Of a stretch of 64,000 nt of DNA, positions 18,249-24,588 are shown in pieces (positions within the stretch are counted from its first letter, which is position 1; each line of letters starts with the position of its first letter). The position numbers and the translations under genes are program-made. A model generated the notes under the pieces. The model saw only the letters and a list, made by a program, of their open reading frames with translations. It had not been told where the DNA came from and did no database searches. The stretch is taken from NCBI RefSeq assembly GCF_003938605.1, contig NZ_RHWX01000005.1, positions 1-64,000 on the forward strand, in the 5' to 3' direction. This stretch comes from Brevundimonas sp. 357 (lineage in GTDB: Bacteria > Pseudomonadota > Alphaproteobacteria > Caulobacterales > Caulobacteraceae).

Positions 18249-18278
18249 GCCCTCAAGCAGCGCGAAGCGCGGTAGGGC
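18249..18278 (+). repeat. Dispersed structured repeat, copy 2
   Basis: Outer stem GCCCT/AGGGC, unpaired CAAGCAG, inner hairpin CGCGAAGCGCG, then GT/TA before the closing strand. Nearly identical to the inverted copy at 23515. The region 18198-18486 between soxR and gcrA holds this copy, the gcrA terminator, further hairpins and copy 3, and no gene. Confidence 0.65.
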
Positions 18279-18283
18279 CAAAC

Positions 18284-18309
18284 AAAAAAACCCTCGCCAA
18301 AGGCGAGGG
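18284..18309 (-). terminator. Rho-independent terminator after gcrA
   Basis: CCCTCGCC (18291) pairs with GGCGAGGG (18302) around a 3-base loop; on the minus strand it is followed by seven T. It lies 178 bases beyond the gcrA stop. A second hairpin, GGGACTGCG/CGCAGTCCC (18313-18345), lies just before it in the transcript. Confidence 0.85.
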
Positions 18310-18441
18310 GATGGGACTGCGTCAACCCGGATGAACCGCAGTCCCGCCCCCGAGTCCGCCGGCAAGCGGCGGGACGGACGGCGGCCCCTGTAAGAGGCGT
18401 TCGTGTCGGCGGTGAGGCCGAAAGCCGACGACGCGGCGGCT

Positions 18442-18486
18442 GTCCTGCTCAAGCAGAGAGCGACCGCGTCGCGAGCGATAGCGGAC
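18442..18486 (+). repeat. Dispersed structured repeat, copy 3
   Basis: Outer stem GTCC-GCT / AGC-GGAC, unpaired CAAGCAG, inner hairpin GCGAC-CGC-GTCGC, then ATA before the closing strand. It ends directly at the gcrA stop codon. Confidence 0.6.
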
Positions 18487-19026
18487 TTAAATATACCGGC
18501 GCAGGCTGCGGGCCAGGTCGGACGAGGCGTCCTTGCCGGCGCTCTTGCGGACCTGGGGCTGGTAGGCGACGCGGGCGTGTTCAACGCAATAGACGCCTTC
18601 CGAGGCGCGGCGGCCGCAGAAGCTGAACTCGCTGGTCGAAGGGTCGCCGATCGGCCATTTGCACATGTGCGCGCCCAGCGTCAGCACCGTGGCGGTGCCG
18701 GCCAGTTCCGGCGCGGGCGTCGGAGCCTGGGACGCGGCGGCGATGGCGACCGGGCGCGGGGCCGCGGCCTCGATGCGGCGCGGGGCCGACGGGGCCTGCA
18801 CCGGCGCAGCCGGGGCGGCGGCGCGCGGACGGGCCGGGCGGAAGGTGGTGCGCGCGGGTTGCGACGGAGCAGCCCGGCCTGACAGGCCCAGGCGGTGCAC
18901 CTTGCCGATCACGGCGTTGCGGGTCACGCCGCCGCCAAGGGCCTTGGCGATCTGGCTCGCTGACTGGCCTTCCAGCCACAGCTTCTTGAGCGCGCCGACG
19001 CGGTCTTCGGTCCAGCCTGGGTTCAT
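18487..19026 (-). CDS. gcrA: GcrA-family cell-cycle regulator
   Basis: GcrA binds sigma70-RNA polymerase and methylated GANTC promoters to drive S-phase genes in Caulobacterales. The N-terminal DNA-binding helices read WTEDRVGALKKLWLEGQSASQIAKALGGGVTRNAVIGKVHRLGLSGR, and the C-terminal sigma-contact domain holds the cysteines of HMCKWPIGDP, FSFCGRR and VYCVEHA. A Pro/Ala linker joins them. Length is 179 residues, close to the Caulobacter protein. ATG 19026 is set by GGAGGG seven bases upstream; the frame's 19056 start has none. Its upstream region carries DnaA-like and GANTC motifs. Confidence 0.95.
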   Translation of the reverse strand: MNPGWTEDRVGALKKLWLEGQSASQIAKALGGGVTRNAVIGKVHRLGLSGRAAPSQPARTTFRPARPRAAAPAAPVQAPSAPRRIEAAAPRPVAIAAASQAPTPAPELAGTATVLTLGAHMCKWPIGDPSTSEFSFCGRRASEGVYCVEHARVAYQPQVRKSAGKDASSDLARSLRRYI

Positions 19027-19049
19027 GTCGCCCTCCTGCGGAGAAGTCG

Positions 19050-19214
19050 GATTCAATATCTTGTGCCGGAGTCCGAATTTCGGCCCCTCATCACGCCTCT
19101 AATCGTAAATCACCCCTTAAAACACGCAATATGTGGGAATTCACCTGTCCACAGAAACTACATCTAGTATGGTTAATGTCCCGATTTGACTCAACTTCCT
19201 GGGTGTCATCCACA
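19050..19214. promoter_or_regulatory. gcrA upstream region with cell-cycle motifs
   Basis: Holds GANTC sites at 19050-19054, 19069-19073 and 19188-19192, and DnaA-box-like CTGTCCACA (19145-19153) and TCATCCACA (19206-19214, one mismatch to TTATCCACA). In Caulobacter DnaA activates gcrA, and CcrM methylates GANTC. The region also serves the divergent ABC-2 permease gene. Confidence 0.55.
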
Positions 19215-19261
19215 GGGGCTGCGCCTTGCGAAACCGGCCTGGCTGTCGCATCTGAGGCGGC

Positions 19262-20101
19262 ATGACGCACCTGACCGCCGGTTCCGACGCCTCTTCCGCC
19301 ACGCCTCACGGCCTCCCGCAACCCCGTCGCTATGACGGGATCAACTGGGTGGGGCTGCGCACCCTCTACTTGAAGGAGGTCCGCCGCTTCTGGAAGGTGG
19401 GCGCTCAGACGGTGGCGGCGCCGGTGGTGACGACCCTGCTCTACATGATGGTCTTCGTGGTAGCGCTGAAGGGGGCGCGGCCGCCGCTGCACGGCACGCC
19501 TTTCGCCGAGTTCGTCGCGCCGGGCCTGATCATGATGGCCATCCTGCAGAACGCCTTCGCCAACGCCTCGTCCAGCCTGATCCAGGCCAAGATCATGGGC
19601 ACGGCCACCGACTTCCTGACGCCGCCGCTCAGCCCGCTGGAGCTGACGGTCGGCTTCACCCTGGGCGCGGCGACGCGCGGGGTGGCGGTGGGTCTGGTGA
19701 CGGCGATCTGCGTCATGCCCTTCGCGAGGCTGGGCCTGGCCAACATCGCCCTGATCGTATGGTTCGGCCTGATCGCCTCCTTGCTGATGGGCATGGTCGG
19801 GGTGCTGGCCGGGCTGTGGTCTGAGAAGTTCGACCATCTGTCGGCGGTGCAGAACTTCGTGGTCATGCCGATGACCTTCCTGTCGGGCACCTTCTACCTG
19901 ATCGACAGCCTGCCTGAGCCCTTCGCCGGCATCAGCAGGTTCAATCCCTTCTTCTATCTGATCGACGGCTTCCGGGCGGGCTTCATCGGTCATGCCGAGG
20001 GCAGCCTGATGGTCGGGGTGGTCATGAGCGCCGTCTTGACCGTGGTCATGGGCGCGGCCTGCTGGCTGGTATTCCGTTCGGGCTGGCGGCTGAAGAGCTG
20101 A
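19262..20101 (+). CDS. ABC-2 type transporter permease
   Basis: 279 residues with six membrane segments, of the ABC-2/YadH type: an N-terminal cytoplasmic part with LKEVRRFWKVGAQTVAAPVVTTLLYMMVF, and the C-terminal signature VVMPMTFLSGTFYLIDSLPEPF with NPFFYLIDGFRAGFIG. Such permeases need an ATPase subunit, which usually lies beside them; none is present here, so the partner must be encoded elsewhere. It is divergent from gcrA. Confidence 0.9.
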   Translation: MTHLTAGSDASSATPHGLPQPRRYDGINWVGLRTLYLKEVRRFWKVGAQTVAAPVVTTLLYMMVFVVALKGARPPLHGTPFAEFVAPGLIMMAILQNAFANASSSLIQAKIMGTATDFLTPPLSPLELTVGFTLGAATRGVAVGLVTAICVMPFARLGLANIALIVWFGLIASLLMGMVGVLAGLWSEKFDHLSAVQNFVVMPMTFLSGTFYLIDSLPEPFAGISRFNPFFYLIDGFRAGFIGHAEGSLMVGVVMSAVLTVVMGAACWLVFRSGWRLKS

Positions 20102-20128
20102 CGGCTTTGATCGTGAGCGAAGATCTGA

Positions 20129-20152
20129 GTTCAGATGCGGTCGCATCTGAAC
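20129..20152. repeat. Perfect 24-base palindrome
   Basis: GTTCAGATGCG and CGCATCTGAAC separated by GT, flanked by an outer pair GAGCGAA / TTCGCTT. It lies between the permease and the M28 peptidase. There is no T-run, so it is not an obvious terminator; an operator or dispersed repeat is possible. Confidence 0.6.
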
Positions 20153-20214
20153 CGGTTTCGCTTTAAGCAAGACGTCGAGCGCGAGGCGAGGGGCCTCGCG
20201 AAAGGGGCCTCGCC

Positions 20215-21129
20215 ATGTCGTTTCATCTTCGCCTGAAAGCCGCTGTCAGCGGCGCCTGCCTGGTCGCCGCCTGCCTGACGGCCGCACCGTCTTTCGCCCA
20301 GGATCGCGCCGCCGATCTGCGTGAACAGGTCGGCGCCTACGCCAAGCCGTCCAACGCCGAGCGCCTGGAGGTGCTGCTGGGCCAGTTGCGGGCCGAGGGC
20401 TTCGCGCCGACGGTCGAGACCTTCGAAGGCGGCGGCCGCGCCGGTCCGATGCAGGGCTCAAACGTCGTCGTCGTCATCGGCGAGGGCGAGAAGGAGATCC
20501 TGCTGACCGCCCACTATGACGCGGTGAAGCTGCGCGACGGAACGATGGCCGACGGCCTGGTCGACAACGCCGGTTCGGTGGTCGCCCTGATCGAGGCGGC
20601 CAAGATCCTGCGCGAAGCGTCGCTGTCGCACCGTATCCGCATCATCTTCTTCGACCAGGAGGAGCTGGGCCTGATCGGCGCCAGGAAGTGGATCGAGGCG
20701 CATGGGATCGCCAATGTCGCGGCCGTGGTGAACTCGGACGTCGCCGCCTATGGCGACACCATGATGTACGGCCAGAACAACGGGGCGCAGTCGGCCTTCG
20801 TCACCCGCGCGGTGCAGGAGCTGTGCGCCGAGCGCGCCCAGCAGTGCGTCGGCTTCCCCGAATATCCGCCGTCCGACGACCGGGCCTTTTCGGCGGCGGG
20901 CGCGCCGGTGGTCTCTCTCGGTTTTCAGGACGAGGTCGGCGCCCACCAGATGTGGCTGGCCTTCAACGGCGGCCAGACCAACGGCCTGGCCGAGGGCTTC
21001 GTCCCCCAGGTCTTCCGCGTCATTCACTCCAAGGACGACGTCATCGCGGCGGTCGAAGGCCACACCATCGATCTGGCCGGTCGGACCTATGCGGCCCTGA
21101 TCCAGAAGCTGGATGCGCAACTGCGCTGA
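20215..21129 (+). CDS. Secreted M28 family zinc peptidase
   Basis: 304 residues with a signal peptide (cleavage after SFAQ-like, about residue 28). The M28 metal and catalytic residues appear in order: [28 protein letters not shown] and IHSKDD. Such enzymes are di-zinc aminopeptidases that cleave N-terminal residues from peptides in the periplasm or outside the cell. Its ATG is preceded by AAAGGGG. It stands alone between an ABC-2 permease and argD. Confidence 0.92.
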   Translation: MSFHLRLKAAVSGACLVAACLTAAPSFAQDRAADLREQVGAYAKPSNAERLEVLLGQLRAEGFAPTVETFEGGGRAGPMQGSNVVVVIGEGEKEILLTAHYDAVKLRDGTMADGLVDNAGSVVALIEAAKILREASLSHRIRIIFFDQEELGLIGARKWIEAHGIANVAAVVNSDVAAYGDTMMYGQNNGAQSAFVTRAVQELCAERAQQCVGFPEYPPSDDRAFSAAGAPVVSLGFQDEVGAHQMWLAFNGGQTNGLAEGFVPQVFRVIHSKDDVIAAVEGHTIDLAGRTYAALIQKLDAQLR

Positions 21130-21248
21130 ATTCGCGCCCCTCGCGGTGTTGACTAAGCCGGAATAGCGCCCGACAAGTTCGTCGCCCTTTTCCAAAGCGG
21201 TCCCGTCGCAGACGCGCCGGGACCGTCTCGCTTTATGGAGTCTGCCAA

Positions 21249-22439
21249 GTGTCCGGTCATCTGATGGGTGTCTACAATCGCGCGCCGCTGGAAGTGGAGC
21301 GCGGCCAGGGCGTCCGCCTCTGGTCCACTGACGGGACCGAGTATCTGGACTGCGTCTCGGGCATCTCGACCAATGCGCTGGGCCACGCCCATCCCAAGCT
21401 GGTGCAGGCGGTCAAGGATCAGGCCGAGAAGCTGTGGCACGTATCCAACATCTTCAAGATTCCGGGGCAGGACGCCCTGGCCGATTCCCTGTGCGAGAAG
21501 TCGTTCGCCGACGTCGTCTTCTTCACGAACTCGGGCACCGAGGCGATCGAGTGCGCCTTGAAGACGGCGCGTAAATTCCACGTCGCCAACGGCCAGCCTG
21601 AGCGTATCGACATCTACGGCTTCGACGGCTCGTTCCACGGCCGCACCTACGGCGCCATCAACGCCGCCGCCAACCCCAGCTACACCGAGGGCTTCGGGCC
21701 CAAGATGGAAGGCTTCCATCAGTTGAAGTGGGGCGACAAGGCCGCCCTGACCGCCGCCTTCGAGAACCCGAACACGGCCGCCATCATTCTGGAGCCGGTG
21801 CAGGGCGAGGGCGGCTGCCGCGCCACGCCGGACGCCGATCTGCGCTGGATGCGCGAGATGGCCGACAAGTACGGCGTCTTGATCATCTTCGACGAAGTCC
21901 AGTGCGGCATGGGCCGGACCGGCAAGCTGTGGGCCCACGAATGGGCCGACATGACGCCGGACATCATGGCTGTCGCCAAGGCTCTGGGCGGCGGCTTCCC
22001 CATCGGCGCCTGCCTGGCCACCGCCGAGGCGGCCAAGGGCATGACGGTCGGCGTGCACGGCTCGACCTTCGGCGGCAACCCGCTGGCCATGGCCGTCGGT
22101 CAGGCCGCCTTCGACGAAGTGTCGTCGGACGCCATTCTGGACAACGTCAATGAGGTCGCCGGCTACCTGACCCAGCAACTGCACGGCCTGGCCGAACGCT
22201 TCCCCGACGTGATCGTCGAGGTGCGCGGCAAGGGTCTGCTGCTGGGCGTCAAGCTGGTTCCGAACAACCGCGAGTTCATGGGCTGGGCCCGTGACGAGGC
22301 CAGGCTGCTGGTCGCCGGCGGCGGCGACAACCTGGTCCGCGTCCTGCCGCCGCTGAACATCACCCTCGACGAGGCCCGCGAGGCCATCGAGAAGTTCGAG
22401 AAGGCCTGCGAGTTCGCCCGCGCCAAGGTCGCGGGCTGA
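21249..22439 (+). CDS. argD: Acetylornithine transaminase
   Basis: PLP-dependent class III aminotransferase of arginine synthesis (N-acetylglutamate semialdehyde to N-acetylornithine). The 396-residue protein has [49 protein letters not shown] and the PLP lysine in [14 protein letters not shown]. The start is GTG 21249 with GGAG nine bases before; ATG 21264 is the alternative. argF follows 155 bases downstream, so the two probably form an argDF operon with a palindromic repeat between them. Confidence 0.95.
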   Translation: MSGHLMGVYNRAPLEVERGQGVRLWSTDGTEYLDCVSGISTNALGHAHPKLVQAVKDQAEKLWHVSNIFKIPGQDALADSLCEKSFADVVFFTNSGTEAIECALKTARKFHVANGQPERIDIYGFDGSFHGRTYGAINAAANPSYTEGFGPKMEGFHQLKWGDKAALTAAFENPNTAAIILEPVQGEGGCRATPDADLRWMREMADKYGVLIIFDEVQCGMGRTGKLWAHEWADMTPDIMAVAKALGGGFPIGACLATAEAAKGMTVGVHGSTFGGNPLAMAVGQAAFDEVSSDAILDNVNEVAGYLTQQLHGLAERFPDVIVEVRGKGLLLGVKLVPNNREFMGWARDEARLLVAGGGDNLVRVLPPLNITLDEAREAIEKFEKACEFARAKVAG

Positions 22440-22447
22440 CGCTGTTT

Positions 22448-22588
22448 CTCCCTCCTCTTCATGGGGAGGGGGCCGAGCCGCGAGGCGAGGCCGGGTGGGG
22501 ACGCTTTCTTCTACCTCCAGACTTTCGCAGGGCCGCCCCCACCCGGTCCCTGCGGGACCACCCTCCCCATGAAGGGGAGGGAGAAGGC
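22448..22588. repeat. Large inverted repeat between argD and argF
   Basis: CCCTCCTCTTCATGGGGAGGG at the left is mirrored by CCCTCCCCATGAAGGGGAGGG at the right; each end is itself a palindrome, with GC-rich arms including CCGGGTGGGG / CCCCCACCCGG between. The right end supplies the purine-rich AAGGGGAGGGAGAAGG before argF. A related element is at 39338. Confidence 0.75.
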
Positions 22589-22594
22589 TTGGTC

Positions 22595-23512
22595 ATGGTT
22601 CGTCACTTCCTCGACATCCACCGCCTGGACGCAGCTGACCTGCGCGCCATTCTGGACGACGCCCATGCCCGAAAACGCGCCCGAAAAGGCTGGCCCCAGG
22701 GCCGCGCCGACGCCGATGCGCCGGGCAAGGACCGCGTCCTGGCCATGATCTTCGAGAAGAACTCGACGCGCACCCGCTTCAGCTTCGACGCGGCCATCCG
22801 CCAGCTGGGCGGCGACTCCATCATCGCCACCGCCTCGGACATGCAGCTGGGCCGGGGCGAGCCGGTCGAGGACACGGCTCGCGTCCTGTCGCGCATGGTC
22901 GACGCCGTGATGATCCGCGCCAACGATCATGAAGACGTCGAGCGCTTCGCCCGCGTCTCGACCGTGCCGGTCGTCAACGGCCTGACCGACCGCAGCCACC
23001 CGTGCCAGATCCTGGCCGACCTGATGACGATCGAGGAGCATCGCGGCCCGATCGAGGGCAAGACGATCGCCTGGATCGGCGACGGCAACAACGTCTGCCA
23101 CAGTTTCATGCACGCCGCGCCCAAGTTCGGCTTCCACCTGCACGTCGCCTGCCCGGCGGAATACCACCCCGACCTGCGCGACCTGGAGAAGGGCGGCGCT
23201 CACGTCCACCTGACCAGCGACCCGCGCGAGGCGGTCAAGGGCGCCGACGTCGTCGTCACCGACACCTGGGTGTCGATGGGCGATCAGGACTATGAGGCCC
23301 GCCTGGCGGCCTTCGAGCCCTACGGCGTCGACGAGGCCCTGATGGCCGAGGCGGCCGACGACGCCGTCTTCCTGCACTGCCTGCCCGCCCACCGCGGCGA
23401 AGAGGTGACCGACGCCGTCATCGACGGTCCGCAGTCGCTGATCTGGGACGAGGCCGAGAACCGCCTGCACGCCCAGAAGGCGGTCCTGGCCTGGTGTTTC
23501 GGAGCTTTCTAG
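22595..23512 (+). CDS. argF: Ornithine carbamoyltransferase
   Basis: Makes citrulline from ornithine and carbamoyl phosphate. 305 residues with the carbamoyl-phosphate motif STRTRFSF, the HPCQ motif ([11 protein letters not shown]) and the ornithine-binding loop [17 protein letters not shown] 22595 is preferred over TTG 22589 as GAGAAGG lies 7-8 bases before it. That ribosome binding site is donated by the right end of the intergenic inverted repeat. It is the second gene of argDF. Confidence 0.95.
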   Translation: MVRHFLDIHRLDAADLRAILDDAHARKRARKGWPQGRADADAPGKDRVLAMIFEKNSTRTRFSFDAAIRQLGGDSIIATASDMQLGRGEPVEDTARVLSRMVDAVMIRANDHEDVERFARVSTVPVVNGLTDRSHPCQILADLMTIEEHRGPIEGKTIAWIGDGNNVCHSFMHAAPKFGFHLHVACPAEYHPDLRDLEKGGAHVHLTSDPREAVKGADVVVTDTWVSMGDQDYEARLAAFEPYGVDEALMAEAADDAVFLHCLPAHRGEEVTDAVIDGPQSLIWDEAENRLHAQKAVLAWCFGAF

Positions 23513-23514
23513 GT

Positions 23515-23546
23515 CGCCCTAACGCGCTTCGCGCTGCTTGAGGGCG
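23515..23546 (-). repeat. Dispersed structured repeat, copy 4
   Basis: On the minus strand: outer stem CGCCCT/AGGGCG, unpaired CAAGCAG, inner hairpin CGCGAAGCGCG, then TT before the closing strand. It starts three bases after the argF stop and is nearly identical to copy 2. Confidence 0.65.
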
Positions 23547-23554
23547 AATTAGGC

Positions 23555-24061
23555 CTAGCGCAGGTTGACGTCGACCACGTCGCCCGCGTCCGGCTCCTTG
23601 CCGGTCAGGTTGGCGCGGGCGATCTCGAAGGCGAACTTCATCAGGCCGCCGTCGCTGACCCAGACCCGGCCGTCGTCGCCGTCGAAGCGCAACAGAGTCA
23701 GGCGGGGATCGTCCTTCCCGTCCGGATACCAGGCCGACAGCACCGGGTTCCAGTAGCGTTCGATGACGGCCCGGTCGTGACCATGCACCGACAGGGCGCC
23801 GTGGATGCAGGCCCAAACCTTCTGGTCCTTGGAGCCATAGCTGAACATGGCCGTCTGTCCCGGCGTCGCCGCGTCGCGCGCCAGGTCTGTGTCGTCGCGG
23901 GTGAAGAACCAGATGGTTCCGGTCTCGGCCTCGCGAAAGGCGGTCATCGGCTGGCTGTGATAGCCGGGGCGATCCAGTCCCAGCATCCCGGTGTTGCTGG
24001 ACTTCAGGCTTTTCCAGAAGGCCTCTTCGGCCTCGGCGGGCGTCAGTTGCTTGTCGGTCAA
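23555..24061 (-). CDS. Pyridoxamine 5'-phosphate oxidase-like (general stress 26-type) protein
   Basis: 168 residues forming one split-barrel flavin-binding fold: TGMLGLDRPGYHSQPMTAF, GTIWFFTRDDTDLARDA, TAMFSYGSKDQKVWACIHG and VIERYWNPVLSAWYPDGKDDPRLTLLRFD. This pattern matches the PNPOx-like general stress protein 26 group, which binds FMN or FAD; the reaction is unknown. It is convergent with argF, with a structured repeat in the 42-base gap. Confidence 0.88.
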   Translation of the reverse strand: MTDKQLTPAEAEEAFWKSLKSSNTGMLGLDRPGYHSQPMTAFREAETGTIWFFTRDDTDLARDAATPGQTAMFSYGSKDQKVWACIHGALSVHGHDRAVIERYWNPVLSAWYPDGKDDPRLTLLRFDGDDGRVWVSDGGLMKFAFEIARANLTGKEPDAGDVVDVNLR

Positions 24062-24125
24062 GATCGTCTCCTGTCTCGTCGTTCGGGGAGGCAGGACAAC
24101 CGACCCGGCGCCGGAGCGTTCCCGC

Positions 24126-24344
24126 CTAGAACGGCGCCGCGGACGGCAGAGGCCGCCCGCTCAGCTCCGCCATCAGGTGGATCAGCAGGAAGAAGACCAA
24201 GGCGGCCGCCAGCAGCATGATGAAACGCCACGGCATCATGCGCGGGCCGCGCATGATGTCCGTCGGGCGCGACCCGCGCCATCCGGCGAAGACGGCGATG
24301 GCGATCGAGGCGAGCAGCAGGATCAGGGTGAGCGTGGCGTCCAT
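24126..24344 (-). CDS. Small two-helix membrane protein
   Basis: 72 residues from ATG 24344: a membrane helix (about 3-19, LTLILLLASIAIAVFAGW), a short basic loop GSRPTDIMRGPRMMPW, a second helix (IMLLAAALVFFLLIHLMAEL) and a short tail. No family is recognised. The frame could start at TTG 24368, but that has no better ribosome site. It is divergent from podJ; the 244-base gap holds the podJ promoter motifs. Confidence 0.6.
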   Translation of the reverse strand: MDATLTLILLLASIAIAVFAGWRGSRPTDIMRGPRMMPWRFIMLLAAALVFFLLIHLMAELSGRPLPSAAPF

Positions 24345-24448
24345 GACGGCGGCAGTTGGGGCGCCCAAGGCCGCGATGCAAGCGCCGTCGGCCGCGTAAT
24401 CCCCAGCGTGACCGTATTTCTTGATGCGCGGTTAATCTAAACGCGGCA

Positions 24449-24587
24449 TTAACCATGTCGGGCGCATCAGCGGCCTGTCGGCTGCCGTCGGCGACTCGCG
24501 ACGAGGCGCCACATCTAGCGGTTAACGACACGTTTACACGCTTTATCTGGAAGGATACCGTTCGCGTCATGGGTCGGGAGGCGAATC
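24449..24587 (+). promoter_or_regulatory. podJ upstream region with CtrA- and CcrM-type motifs
   Basis: TTAACCAT (24449-24456) and TTAA-N7-TTTA (24522-24536) resemble CtrA sites, TTAA-N7-TTAA being the consensus. GANTC sites lie at 24493-24497 and 24583-24587, the latter between the ribosome site and the start codon. In Caulobacter podJ is under CtrA, DnaA and GcrA/CcrM control. Confidence 0.6.
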
Positions 24588-24588
24588 A

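Noticed and set aside
18310..18486. A possible small RNA made of two hairpins plus the gcrA terminator
   Set aside because: The hairpins are explained by the gcrA 3' untranslated region and a dispersed repeat; no separate promoter is seen.
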